Of a stretch of 64,000 nucleotides of DNA, positions 18,191 to 26,678 are shown one piece after another. The position numbers were made by a program, and so were the translations under genes. Positions within the stretch are counted from its first letter, which is position 1. Each line of letters opens with the position of its first letter. The notes under the pieces were generated by a model. The model did not search any database and had not been told where the DNA came from. It was given only the letters and a program-made list of their open reading frames with translations. This DNA is from Terrimonas pollutisoli (GTDB taxonomy: Bacteria; Bacteroidota; Bacteroidia; Chitinophagales; Chitinophagaceae): positions 62,001 through 126,000 of the forward strand of contig NZ_JARKNA010000012.1 in assembly GCF_029360765.1 (NCBI RefSeq), written 5' to 3'.

Positions 18191-19375
18191 TTACTTAAAC
18201 ATGTCTTTAACCTGACTTAGTGTGACACCAAGTGTTTCGAGGCAAATAGCATCCAGCTCTTTTTCATCGCCGGTAAAATGAAAAACACTATGCCTGTGCA
18301 TGAGTGACTGACCGGGCGATAGAAAGGCTGCCGGTGAAACCGATTCGAGTTCATAAAAAGGACCAAGTTGTCTTCCATCTTCCAGCGGGCCATCATTGTA
18401 TGCATTGACGGCATCGCCACTGAAGGGTGGTTTCTTTGTATCCCATTCCATGTTTAAATACCTGCCTGTTGGACTTACATCAAACAGGGTGATAGTAAGA
18501 ACCTTTTTATCGGCGTCATAACTACCCGCTATGTTTTTCGCGGAGCCGGGAGGAATGCCCAATTTACTCCGCAACTTTCCATCTGCTTTAAAGAAGATGG
18601 TATTATCCGCATACTTTATCCGGCTTGCAGGTATTTCACCAAAATAGTTTGTATTGGCAGATTTTGAAATGCCGTCTTTCTTATTATAGGGAATGATAAC
18701 TGTAGTATTGGGCGAAGGCGGAAACATGTCGAGTATCCAGATGCAGGGCATGCCGGTTGAATCGGTCCACGGCTGTTCTCCCATATTGGCCAGGTTGTTT
18801 TCGGTAAAATAGCCAACCGTCCTTGCACCAGTGCCATATTGAATGCCGAGCCGTTGTTTAATGCCGGAATTGTCAAGCACTCCTATTCTTCGGTTAACCG
18901 AGAGAGATAATTCGGTACCGGAATAATTCACCAGCTTCATATCTTTTTTTATGGTCACCGCCGTATCCGAAGCTGATAGAAGCTGCCACGGTTCGGTATC
19001 AAAGGCAGCGGGTATTTTCCAGTTGCCAAAGTCCATCACAAACCCTCTTGGAAAAAAAAGCGAGAATGGTCCGCCTTCCGGCCCAAGCCAGATACGGTTC
19101 TCGCCCCCATAGGCATTCATGTGCGGATCAGGAGGCGCATCAAAGGCCTGGTAATTGATCCAGCCAAAACTGGAACCATCGCCTGTGGTGGAGGTAAAAA
19201 CTTTCGCCTGGTATTTGGGAGAAACGACTACTTTGGACTCACCCCTGGTAAGAACAACAACGCTGTCGTATTTCTCCAAAAAATCCAGGTCTTTTTGAAA
19301 AGGAGTTTCTGATACATGGCAGGAAAAAATAACACTAACGCCAACCAATAAAAATGCTAATCTTTTGCCGTCCAT
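18191..19375 (-). CDS. Lipoprotein, DUF6786-like
   Basis: About 394 aa. The ATG at 19375 is chosen because it starts a lipoprotein signal (MDGKRLAFLLVGVSVIFSC, Cys in a lipobox). The frame is open to a start at 19408 that would spoil the signal. The mature protein contains GGENRIWLGPEGGPFSLFF, VNRRIGVLDNSG and WILDMFPPSPNTTVIIPYN, and a C-terminal GPFYELESVSPAAFLSPGQSLMHRHSVFHF. This resembles the Bacteroidota DUF6786 family, with a galactose-mutarotase-like beta-sandwich feel (E..S..H.H). Function unknown; a carbohydrate link is inference. Confidence 0.72.
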   Translation of the reverse strand: MDGKRLAFLLVGVSVIFSCHVSETPFQKDLDFLEKYDSVVVLTRGESKVVVSPKYQAKVFTSTTGDGSSFGWINYQAFDAPPDPHMNAYGGENRIWLGPEGGPFSLFFPRGFVMDFGNWKIPAAFDTEPWQLLSASDTAVTIKKDMKLVNYSGTELSLSVNRRIGVLDNSGIKQRLGIQYGTGARTVGYFTENNLANMGEQPWTDSTGMPCIWILDMFPPSPNTTVIIPYNKKDGISKSANTNYFGEIPASRIKYADNTIFFKADGKLRSKLGIPPGSAKNIAGSYDADKKVLTITLFDVSPTGRYLNMEWDTKKPPFSGDAVNAYNDGPLEDGRQLGPFYELESVSPAAFLSPGQSLMHRHSVFHFTGDEKELDAICLETLGVTLSQVKDMFK

Positions 19376-19453
19376 AATAAAATTCTCGTTGATGCAATGT
19401 ACGGCCATCCGGCGAAGTTTCCTTTGCCGTTGTTAGCAATGGCATGACTTCGA

Positions 19454-20167
19454 TTATAAAAATGGAATCTCCCCGAAAGGATTTGCAGAGGAATCTGAGT
19501 GATAGGTCGTTTGCTTATCAGGATGCGTAGGTTCGGGCTGCTTTTTGGAGATTTCTTTTTTGCGGAACATCAGTGCGAGCATCAGCATGGCTAATGGCGC
19601 TGTAAAAGCCCATGGATATCCCAGTACAAGCAGTGCCTCCGAATAATGGGGGTAGAAGTAAACGAAGCTGATCAGTGGCGTGACGAGCCCGTTAGCAAGG
19701 AAGGAAATCCTTACAAACTTTTCAAACCCCTGTTTGCGAAATGCAGGGACTGCAATCAGCATTGCCAGGCCCATAAATATGTATCCTAAAGCATCAAAAT
19801 CCCAAAAAAGCGAATGCGGTGTTTGATCGAGTACCCGGACTTCTTCTAAACGGCCCTCCAGTTTCATGGGAATGACGGTTGCTAATTGAACTACATAATT
19901 TGCGGTCACAAACACCGCATAGATGATTGTGAAGATCAGGGCAGCATGACTCGAAAATTTCTTTTCCTTTGGGGTGGCATAATGGAAGGAAAGCATTTCA
20001 AGAACAAACGGAATGACAATACAAAGTGATGTGCCATAGATTAAGATTTCGTCGGCCGGGAAATGAAGAACACCACTAACCTGTAGCAATTGGACAACGA
20101 CATAACTCACGGTGAAACCGCAGGCCATTATGCCCGACCAAAAACCTATTGTCCTTACGTTTTTCAT
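19454..20167 (-). CDS. Multi-pass membrane protein of unknown function
   Basis: A 237-aa protein with about six or seven hydrophobic segments, the first at residues 8-30 (GFWSGIMACGFTVSYVVVQLL) and the last around 185-210 (LGYPWAFTAPLAMLMLALMF), followed by a polar tail. No enzyme motif. Similar small integral membrane proteins in Bacteroidota are annotated only as hypothetical. Its start faces the cyclase remnant, so the promoters would be divergent in 20168-20277. Confidence 0.7.
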   Translation of the reverse strand: MKNVRTIGFWSGIMACGFTVSYVVVQLLQVSGVLHFPADEILIYGTSLCIVIPFVLEMLSFHYATPKEKKFSSHAALIFTIIYAVFVTANYVVQLATVIPMKLEGRLEEVRVLDQTPHSLFWDFDALGYIFMGLAMLIAVPAFRKQGFEKFVRISFLANGLVTPLISFVYFYPHYSEALLVLGYPWAFTAPLAMLMLALMFRKKEISKKQPEPTHPDKQTTYHSDSSANPFGEIPFL

Positions 20168-20277
20168 TAAAGCAAGATAGGTTTTGCAGTGTGAGCTTCG
20201 CAGGATGTTGGTTAGTAACAGGGATGATTGTAATCAGCGTAGGACTAAACATAGCGACCTTTCTGTAAATTCAAACA

Positions 20278-20641
20278 ATGAAACGATTTTTAAACCGGAT
20301 GTCAAATGCCGGTATCCATCCGGGACTAGCTTTACAACAGGCAAGGACGATTGTTTTTTTAAACTCCCTCTCCCTGCTGGTGGTGCTGTTGATTTTTTTG
20401 AACCTGTTGTTCCCGGTTACCGGTGCTCCCTTGCGTTTCCTGGCAAACTACTTATTGCGATACAGCACGAATGGAATCACATGGTATTTCTGGAGAAATA
20501 CAGGTTACAGAAAGCACATTTAAATTATTGGAAAATAAGTGCAGCGTTGATTGCCGTGGAACGATTGACGTAAAAGGTAAAGGGTTGATGACAACTTATA
20601 TTTTAAAAGGCAATAAGATCCATGTTGACCAGGAACTATAA
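20278..20641 (+). pseudogene. Remnant of a membrane-anchored class III adenylate/guanylate cyclase
   Basis: Two pieces of one former gene are joined out of frame. The 5' piece (20278 to about 20460) encodes MKRFLNRMSNAGIHPGLALQ.. and a strong transmembrane helix (IVFLNSLSLLVVLLIFLNLLF). The 3' piece (about 20465-20641, +1 frame) encodes TARMESHGISGEIQVTESTF followed by RGTIDVKGKG and a TYIL end. That is the C-terminal end of a class III cyclase catalytic domain (consensus NTASRMESHG.PG.IQVTE..RG.I.VKGKG...TY.L). The sensor region, the metal-binding Asp residues and most of the catalytic domain are absent, so the gene is inactive. A deletion of several hundred codons at about 20455-20470 explains the structure. 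Confidence 0.8.
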
Positions 20642-20729
20642 TAGTCTTTGCCACGTTATCCTATTCCGTCGATAACTCAGTAGCTCATTTTATAGAAGAG
20701 AAAGTCGCTTCTAATCGAGTTGTTGAAAC

Positions 20730-21383
20730 TTAGTTCAACAGTTTTTTTAATTCCAAATCATCGTTAGCTAATTGCCGCAAACAGAGGTCTGCTTCTTTCC
20801 GCGGCGTCGTAATATCAGCTCCTGCTTTCAACAGCAATTTTATGCAGGCTACCTGGTGAAAGGTATTAATCTTGTCGCCGGTCAGTAGCGGCTGAATTGC
20901 CCAGGCAAGCGGGGTACTGTTATAGGATGTGTCACGCAGGTCAATGATTGCTTTTTCGCTGATCAGCCTTTCTACTAACTTGTCTCTTCCACAATAAGCC
21001 GCCCAATGCAATGCTGTAGCACCATCATGCCTGCCCTTATAATGGATATCTGCACCGTTATCAATATAGAAAATACCCAGTTGCTCCGCATGAAGGCTGG
21101 CGGCGGCCAGCAAAGGCGTGTCCTCATTCTCTTTAATCTTAGCGCCATTAATATTGGTTCCAAAGTCTAAAAAGATTGTTGCAATTCGAATGGCTTCTTC
21201 GTCAGTAATTTTTTTCGCAAAAACAGCATCACAAATCCGGTGCAGCGGATGTGCTTTCATGGCAGACTTACTATCGTAGGGTATGGTGATGCCTTCATTG
21301 ACAAGATTTGGATTGCCGGCCAACAACTGGCTTATTCCTTCATAATCTTTATGCTCGATCAGTTTTTTAATATCTGGTTTCAT
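20730..21383 (-). CDS. Ankyrin repeat protein
   Basis: A 217-aa soluble protein. Ankyrin-type units: EDTPLLAAASLHAEQLGIFYIDNGADI, GATALHWAAYCGRDKLVERLISEKAII, SYNSTPLAWAIQPLL followed by HQVACIKLLLKAGADI. The start (MKPDIKKLIEHKDYEGISQLLAGNPNLVNEG) is a capping helix pair. It is a member of the small cytosolic ankyrin proteins common in this phylum and is 27 bp from the next minus-strand gene upstream. Interaction partner unknown. Confidence 0.87.
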   Translation of the reverse strand: MKPDIKKLIEHKDYEGISQLLAGNPNLVNEGITIPYDSKSAMKAHPLHRICDAVFAKKITDEEAIRIATIFLDFGTNINGAKIKENEDTPLLAAASLHAEQLGIFYIDNGADIHYKGRHDGATALHWAAYCGRDKLVERLISEKAIIDLRDTSYNSTPLAWAIQPLLTGDKINTFHQVACIKLLLKAGADITTPRKEADLCLRQLANDDLELKKLLN

Positions 21384-21410
21384 CGCATTGATTTTTTACT
21401 GTTGAATTGT

Positions 21411-22157
21411 TTACGGAATTACTCTTTTGCTGCCAAATAAACCTCTTGCCGTTAAAACGCCGTCTTTTTTTAGTTTGAATAAATCTTCAATGTAGTTACC
21501 ATATACTGCAATTGCCTTATCACTTACAGTTTTAAAGTAAGGCTTTGGATAAGAAAAGGTCATTTGTCTGCCTTCCTCATCAACCATTCTTGTGGGATAG
21601 GAAACTTCTTCTGCAAACTCGATTTTCACAGGTTTGACTTTTGTTAGTTTATTATACGCATGGTTGTAATCTTCATATGTATAAGTTCCCGCCCAGCGTC
21701 CGCCCTTAGTCTTATAAACATCATTGTACATATACTTCTGATGATAGTAAGTACCACTATCTGCTGAAACAAAAAGAAGTACATTTTTATATTTTGAGAA
21801 ATCCGGTACTCCATAATGATCATAAACTACAAACTCTATGGTATCAAGTGGAAAATCACCATATACTTTCTGTAAGATTATATATTTTGCAGTAAATCCA
21901 TTATCAATTGAACCTTGTTCATGAGGTAGCGGTTGTACGGATATTTTTTCGCCTACAAATACAAATAAAGGATTGTCCTTCCGATCATAGTTTTTTACAA
22001 AACTTCTAGGTGTGTCGATCATAGTCGTTACACTACTGCCTTTATTGATAGAATCAGTCGCTTTTAAGGCGTTACTATTTGCATTGTTGGTATGAGTGTT
22101 ACAGCTTAAAAGTAATGTGAATAAAACAGTTACAACTATTTGAATGACGACTGTCAT
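21411..22157 (-). CDS. Putative lipoprotein of unknown function
   Basis: A 248-aa protein with a hydrophobic start and lipobox (MTVVIQIVVTVLFTLLLSC; Cys19 acylated). A Ser/Asn-rich linker follows, then a compact beta-rich domain (PLFVFVGEKISVQPLPHEQG, DFPLDTIEFVVYDHYGVPDFSKYKNVLLFV). No recognised family. Noticeably AT-rich, like its neighbours in this orphan-gene stretch. Confidence 0.65.
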   Translation of the reverse strand: MTVVIQIVVTVLFTLLLSCNTHTNNANSNALKATDSINKGSSVTTMIDTPRSFVKNYDRKDNPLFVFVGEKISVQPLPHEQGSIDNGFTAKYIILQKVYGDFPLDTIEFVVYDHYGVPDFSKYKNVLLFVSADSGTYYHQKYMYNDVYKTKGGRWAGTYTYEDYNHAYNKLTKVKPVKIEFAEEVSYPTRMVDEEGRQMTFSYPKPYFKTVSDKAIAVYGNYIEDLFKLKKDGVLTARGLFGSKRVIP

Positions 22158-22316
22158 AATGTTGAATTAACTTGATATTTTGGGAAATTTTAGATAAAAC
22201 GTCGCCAAATCTCAATTATTATCCGGTTGTAGCTGCGAAGAACTATGTTGCTTTATGGTTTAAAAAAATCGAATAATGAACATCAAGCACGATAATAATC
22301 TCATCATTTAATTATA

Positions 22317-22943
22317 TCATTTTGTAAAGCGAAAGTTTTCTGCTAAGTCAACCTGGAACACATTATCAAGATTTGCAGCTAAATTCATTTTTTGTGCAGC
22401 TGTCCTAGGTCCAATTGGCTTGTGAATTGTGTTATGATAAAAAGTCATAAATGCTAGAAGAGAATCAGACCAATTAACTTCAACAATAGGGCCAACCAAT
22501 GATATGTAAGGAGAGTGCTTGGCAAATTCCTTAACCTTTTTCCCATAAAACCCCTTACATACACTGAAGTGAAGATGCAATGGTGCAACTATATTGCCAA
22601 TATTGGTTTCTTCATAGCCTAATTTTTCAATAAAACTTTTCAAATATCCTTCATAAAGTTGCTCCCAAGTCAGGAATTCTTGATTAGTTAATGCGATTCC
22701 ATCTTCGTTGCCATGTAATGAAAAATGCAATGTTGGAAATCGTTCCTTTTTGCTTTCAACCTGAAGTATTTTTTCAAGACATTCTGAGAAAGTCACTTTA
22801 TCAGATACTTGAAAATATATATTTTCAATATTCGCAAGCTTCAGCATTTCGCTAAGAGCAAGTCCTTCCTTTCGATTATGAGATATATCTGTTTCTGAAG
22901 GCGATTCAATAATAAATATTCTCGTTTTATCCTTTAAATTCAT
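22317..22943 (-). CDS. Possible caspase/CHAT-fold protein
   Basis: A 208-aa soluble protein that I do not recognise as a named family. Two segments have the look of the CHAT/caspase catalytic dyad: TLHFSLHGNEDGIAL (His77 after a hydrophobic strand, in the HxxHG style) followed by a FLTWEQL helix, and LHLHFSVCKGFYG (Cys129 at the end of a strand). The order and spacing of strand-His-strand-Cys suit this fold; LVGPIVEVNWSDSLLAFMTFYHN would be the next strand-helix. There is no attached effector, TPR or NTPase domain. Proteolytic activity is inference only. The gene is AT-rich and surrounded by orphan genes. Confidence 0.6.
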   Translation of the reverse strand: MNLKDKTRIFIIESPSETDISHNRKEGLALSEMLKLANIENIYFQVSDKVTFSECLEKILQVESKKERFPTLHFSLHGNEDGIALTNQEFLTWEQLYEGYLKSFIEKLGYEETNIGNIVAPLHLHFSVCKGFYGKKVKEFAKHSPYISLVGPIVEVNWSDSLLAFMTFYHNTIHKPIGPRTAAQKMNLAANLDNVFQVDLAENFRFTK

Positions 22944-23005
22944 CCTTTTTTGCTTAAAATGTTGAGTAAAAGCTAGACCTGAAATTATTTATCGCCATCT
23001 AAAGG

Positions 23006-23040
23006 GACGATGATAGTAGTAATAAAGCTAAGCAGATAAT
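23006..23040. repeat. Spacer repeat copy 1 (GACGATGATAGTAG type)
   Basis: 35 bp matching 29689-29723 at 27 of 35 positions, including a perfect 14-mer GACGATGATAGTAG. Both copies lie between minus-strand genes in the orphan-gene island and in the same orientation. Confidence 0.6.
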
Positions 23041-23052
23041 TTATTTTCTACT

Positions 23053-24015
23053 TTAAACATCCATCTTAATGATAACATTCCCTATTTTCTGATGGGTACC
23101 TACATAGGTGAATGCTTCAGCTATCTTATCAAGCGGGTAGGTTCTGTCTATCACCGGGCGGAAACGGCCTTCTTCGATCAGCCTTTTGATAAAGCCAAGA
23201 TTGCCCTTAATGTCTTTGGGAACAATGAATAAAACTTTTTTTCCTCCGGTTATCTTAGTAATGAGTGCCCATGCCATGTACTCAAATCCGCCGGATGAAG
23301 TATAAATTCCTTTCTTCTTTAATAGCCGTTTGCATTGGAGAAAACCAGTTTTGTCAACTGCATCAAAAACATAATCATATTGCTCCTCATCTTTTGTAAA
23401 ATCCTGCGTTTTGTAATCAATTACTTTATCGGCTCCTAATGATTTTACCAGTCCGGTGTGCTCGCCGCCACATACCGCTGTAACATACACACCATAATAT
23501 TTCAAAAACTGGACATCGGCTGAACCGATGGCGCCCGTTGCACCATACACCAATGCTTTTTGTCCGGCCGTTGGTTTCAGATGATTGATGCCGGCGGCGG
23601 AATAATAAGTGCCCTCCAAACAAGCTGCTGCCTGTTCATAAGTTATGTTTTCGGGCATTAATACAATTCCTTTGCTTTCAGGAAATGTTATGTATTCTGT
23701 ATGCGAACCAATACAGAATACACCTCCAAAGCCCATTACTTTATCACCCACTTTAAAAGATGTTACAGCTGAACCAATTGCTTCAACCTGACCGGCAAAA
23801 TCCGAACCTGTAATCGTTAACCCCGGTTTGAATAATCCTGTATAGAACCGCATGAAAAATGGCGTACCGGTCAGTACATGATAGTCGGTCCTGTTGGCAC
23901 TGGCCGCATATACCCTTATCAATACTTCATCATCCTTTGGACTTGGCTTATCGATTTCTTTTATACTCAGTACTTCTTTTGGTGGGCCATATTTGACACG
24001 AACGGCAGCTTTCAT
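23053..24015 (-). CDS. MDR-family NAD(P)-dependent alcohol dehydrogenase / quinone oxidoreductase
   Basis: A 320-aa medium-chain dehydrogenase/reductase. N-terminal GroES-like domain (VRVKYGPPKEVLSIKEIDKPSPKDDEVLIRVYAAS), then GSDFAGQVEAIGSAV and the nucleotide-binding Rossmann domain with KALVYGATGAIGSADVQFLKYYG and LGADKVIDYKTQDFT. The structural-zinc Cys cluster of classical ADHs is absent, so it belongs with zinc-independent quinone-reductase-like enzymes. The GATGAIGSADVQ motif is less canonical than in the neighbouring paralogue. Substrate unknown. Confidence 0.88.
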   Translation of the reverse strand: MKAAVRVKYGPPKEVLSIKEIDKPSPKDDEVLIRVYAASANRTDYHVLTGTPFFMRFYTGLFKPGLTITGSDFAGQVEAIGSAVTSFKVGDKVMGFGGVFCIGSHTEYITFPESKGIVLMPENITYEQAAACLEGTYYSAAGINHLKPTAGQKALVYGATGAIGSADVQFLKYYGVYVTAVCGGEHTGLVKSLGADKVIDYKTQDFTKDEEQYDYVFDAVDKTGFLQCKRLLKKKGIYTSSGGFEYMAWALITKITGGKKVLFIVPKDIKGNLGFIKRLIEEGRFRPVIDRTYPLDKIAEAFTYVGTHQKIGNVIIKMDV

Positions 24016-24076
24016 TTTTATATTATTTAATGATTGTACTTACATCTCAAACATACTAATATTCGGACTGCTCAGT

Positions 24077-24165
24077 GTCCTTGGTGGTTCATGGTGAACT
24101 TTGTGTTCCAGTTTTTTTGTAGCACTAAGAACACAATGTGTGACACAAAGAACACAAAGAATGAA
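24077..24165. repeat. Dispersed imperfect palindrome (CACAAAGAACACAAAG type)
   Basis: Between the two MDR genes the plus strand reads GTGTCCTTGGTGGTTCATGG then GAACTTTGTGTTCC, followed by CACTAAGAACACAATGTGTG and ACACAAAGAACACAAAGAA. The right side is roughly the reverse complement of the left, forming a long imperfect hairpin. Related wording occurs at about 33449-33491. From memory such sequences are dispersed widely in Bacteroidota intergenic DNA. Confidence 0.6.
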
Positions 24166-24217
24166 CAGGCTGCAGTAACCTCTGGTCTTATTTCATTTTA
24201 ATAATAACACCTGATCT

Positions 24218-25177
24218 TTACATCGTGATCACTATTTTTCCCTTATGCTCTGCTCTTTCAAAATGCCTGAATGCTTCGGGAACCTCATCTAACCTGTAAG
24301 GCCCATCTATCACTGGTTTTGCTTTACCGGTTTCGAAGAGTTCATTCATATAAGCCAGGTCTTTGTTTGTCTTCAGGGCAACAATATGTATATGTTTTTT
24401 CCGGAACATCCTGATCCACGGCGCCAGCAATAAAGCCTGTAAAAGACGATCAAGCGAACCACCAACGGTAACATAAACTCCATTGGGAGATAATGCACGG
24501 GCATAAGCAAACATCGAACGATTTGTTTTTACATCAAGTACCAGGTCGTAACGGTTCCCGGTTTTTGTGAAATCTTCCTTGTTATAATCAATGACATGAT
24601 CAAAACCCATTGAACGCATCATTTCGAGTTTGCCTGTGTTGTCAACGCCCGTTACTTCAGCGCCGTATAATTTTGCGATCTGTATTCCGAAAGTACCTAC
24701 ACCGCCGCCTGCACCATTGATCAACAATTTTTGTCCCTGTTTAATTTTTCCTTTGTCAATAAGACCTTGTACCGCCAGCATGGCCGCCTGTGGTATGGCC
24801 GCTGCCTGTTCAAAGCTCATGGCTGCAGGTTTCAGCGCTAAAAATTTTCCCTTAGCACAAACATATTCAGCAAAACCTCCCCACTGACCGCTAAGATCTC
24901 CATACACTTCATCGCCGGGTTTGAATTGTTTTACATTTTTGCCAACCGCTTCAATCCGTCCTGCTATATCGGAGCCAAGAATTTGTCTTTTTGGTTTCCG
25001 AAGACCGTTTAGCATACGATTTACAAAGTCCCCATGGAGCAGTCCCCAGTCCCAATCATTTATGGATGCCGCATAAACTTTTATTAACACCTCGTCGTCC
25101 TTGGGATAAGGCTTTTCTATTTCTTTGAGCTGCAGAACTTCGGGTCCTCCGTATTGTGTGTAGATAATTGCCTTCAA
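24218..25177 (-). CDS. MDR-family NAD(P)-dependent alcohol dehydrogenase / quinone oxidoreductase
   Basis: A 319-aa paralogue of the gene at 23053, with the same N-terminal pattern (YGGPEVLQLKEIEKPYPKDDEVLIKVYAASINDWDW) and a canonical Rossmann motif INGAGGGVGTFGIQIAKLYGAEV followed by MGFDHVIDYNKEDFT. Like its neighbour it lacks the zinc Cys cluster. The two are separated by a 202-bp spacer rather than being a tight tandem. Probably reduces quinones or unsaturated carbonyls with NADPH; substrate unknown. Confidence 0.9.
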   Translation of the reverse strand: MKAIIYTQYGGPEVLQLKEIEKPYPKDDEVLIKVYAASINDWDWGLLHGDFVNRMLNGLRKPKRQILGSDIAGRIEAVGKNVKQFKPGDEVYGDLSGQWGGFAEYVCAKGKFLALKPAAMSFEQAAAIPQAAMLAVQGLIDKGKIKQGQKLLINGAGGGVGTFGIQIAKLYGAEVTGVDNTGKLEMMRSMGFDHVIDYNKEDFTKTGNRYDLVLDVKTNRSMFAYARALSPNGVYVTVGGSLDRLLQALLLAPWIRMFRKKHIHIVALKTNKDLAYMNELFETGKAKPVIDGPYRLDEVPEAFRHFERAEHKGKIVITM

Positions 25178-25225
25178 TTTATTAAGATTTATTTTTCAAA
25201 ATCAAACACAACCTCCGTGCATTGG

Positions 25226-25260
25226 CGATGGAGTGGTATTCCGTGATTCGTCTAGCTGGA
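25226..25260. repeat. Spacer repeat (CGATG..GTGGTA..TCC.TGATTCG type), copy 1
   Basis: Thirty-five bases upstream of the second MDR gene that align with 26527-26561, sharing CGATG, GTGGTA, TCC, TGATTCG and CTGGA in order. A preceding AAAATCAAACACAACC segment (25198-25213) resembles the AAAAATAACACATAACAT block at 26501. Confidence 0.55.
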
Positions 25261-25287
25261 ATGTCAGCGGTGTAAAACGGCAGTTTT

Positions 25288-25893
25288 TCATCTTTTAACC
25301 ACCAATCGATGTACCGTCGGAGGGCTTTTAAATTTTTTAATAAATGCAACACTTGCTATTAGGAAAAGGCCTCCAAAAATCAGAACTACTTTGGCCACTC
25401 CTAAATAAGCTAAGGCTAAGACAATTCCTGCGACTGACCGGTACTGTCCAACAACCGTATAATCGTTTCCCCCTTCAATACCTATGGCAATAGTTAACGT
25501 CCAAAGAAATATTGCCGTAACTACTATCATTGCTATCAGTGGTTTTTTAGCAGATTTAACCTTTGAATATTTGATTATGGACTTTTCAACAGGAAGATTT
25601 TTTTCGAAATGCTCAAATATCCCCATTTTCTTATTGGAATCAGAAACAACAAAATGTTCACTAGAGTTTGCGCCAAATTGAACATTAAAATGATTCTGAC
25701 CCTCCTGTAGACTAATTTCTTTGATATAGCTTAATGGTATTTCCAAAGCTTTAGCTTCGGGGATTGAATTGATTTTTAACTCAGTTATATAGTTTTCTAC
25801 TTCACTTGATTTAGGATTTGCTTTGTATATCGTTTGATTAAAAAAAGCGATAATCTTGTCATCATTTTTTTCAGTGCCTTTCCATATTTTCAT
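25288..25893 (-). CDS. Membrane protein of unknown function
   Basis: A 201-aa protein. Residues 1-120 are soluble and charged (MKIWKGTEKNDDKIIAFFNQTIYKANPK..), with a PH-like or stress-response flavour but no firm match. Two or three membrane segments follow (LIAMIVVTAIFLWTLTIAIGI, GIVLALAYLGVAKVVLIFGGLFLIASVAFI) and a short basic tail. Orphan gene in the minus-strand island. Confidence 0.6.
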   Translation of the reverse strand: MKIWKGTEKNDDKIIAFFNQTIYKANPKSSEVENYITELKINSIPEAKALEIPLSYIKEISLQEGQNHFNVQFGANSSEHFVVSDSNKKMGIFEHFEKNLPVEKSIIKYSKVKSAKKPLIAMIVVTAIFLWTLTIAIGIEGGNDYTVVGQYRSVAGIVLALAYLGVAKVVLIFGGLFLIASVAFIKKFKSPPTVHRLVVKR

Positions 25894-26012
25894 AAAGAAT
25901 GGAATTTGTTTTTAATGTTTAATTGCCACCAACGAGTAGACATTGACGATAGTGGGGAATTTGATTTTCTTGGTGAAAGATAAATTAAGTGTGGAAACAA
26001 TTATTCCTTTCA

Positions 26013-26468
26013 TCATACTCCAAATTGTCCCAAATGATGATTAAGATGTTTGGAGAACATTGTATTCCATTCTTTAGCAGACATCTTTCCAAAAGAAAGA
26101 TTTTCCAGGCCTTGAAAATGCTTTTCGCTCAATTGTTGTGTCCTGGTAATATTTTGAATTAATTTTTCTTTTTCCATTTCAAAGTTTCGTTCGCCTGTAA
26201 TAATAAAGTCAGGCCCCGTCCTGCCATTTTGTTTGTACGGCTTTGCGCTTAGTACATATTTTTTTACGATAGTTTTTAAAATGAAACACATAAAGAAACT
26301 GGGCTTCCTGAATTTTTCCGGTTCGTAGGTGTACGCATACGTAACGTTGCAATGAGCCAACATTTGAGCAACTGTCATTTTACCCCAGCGTGGCTTTGAA
26401 TCCGGGTTCAATTTGTTAATACGGTTAATTATTTCGGTTGTGTCTTCTTCCAGGAAAATATTATTCAT
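26013..26468 (-). CDS. DUF1569 (DinB-like) family protein
   Basis: A 151-aa protein matching the DUF1569 pattern: an N-terminal helix, then KPRWGKMTVAQMLAHCNVTYAYTYEP, KPYKQNGRTGPDFIITGERNFEMEKEKL, and a C-terminal MSAKEWNTMFSKHLNHHLGQFGV whose HLNHHLGQFG is the conserved metal-ligand helix. The family shares the DinB four-helix bundle and has unknown enzymatic role. Confidence 0.85.
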   Translation of the reverse strand: MNNIFLEEDTTEIINRINKLNPDSKPRWGKMTVAQMLAHCNVTYAYTYEPEKFRKPSFFMCFILKTIVKKYVLSAKPYKQNGRTGPDFIITGERNFEMEKEKLIQNITRTQQLSEKHFQGLENLSFGKMSAKEWNTMFSKHLNHHLGQFGV

Positions 26469-26500
26469 GCTTAGTGGATTTCTTTTAAATGTGGTTTGTT

Positions 26501-26561
26501 AAAAATAACACATAACATTTGAGCATCGATGCGGGTGGTAGTCCATGATTCGCCAACTGGA
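26501..26561. repeat. Spacer repeat, copy 2 with AAAAATAACACATAACAT block
   Basis: Contains AAAAATAACACATAACAT (26501-26518) and the 35-bp block at 26527-26561 related to 25226-25260. It sits 33 bp before the start of the DUF1569 gene (minus strand), as the related block sits before the second MDR gene. Confidence 0.55.
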
Positions 26562-26678
26562 TAAAAATATATAGCTGAGTTTATATTCCAAAGCTCATCT
26601 GAAGATTAAACGATACAATCCTTCTCTATTGCCTAATAAATAGGACCGCCTGTTGTTGTAAGCCGTTTTTCGGTAAGA

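Noticed and set aside
20184..20573. A 129-aa plus-strand frame across the cyclase remnant
   Set aside because: It is in a third frame, and the two other frames contain the recognisable cyclase pieces.
23053..25177. A recent tandem duplication of the MDR genes
   Set aside because: The two proteins are diverged, have different Rossmann motifs and are separated by a repeat-containing spacer, so this is an old paralogy or independent gain.
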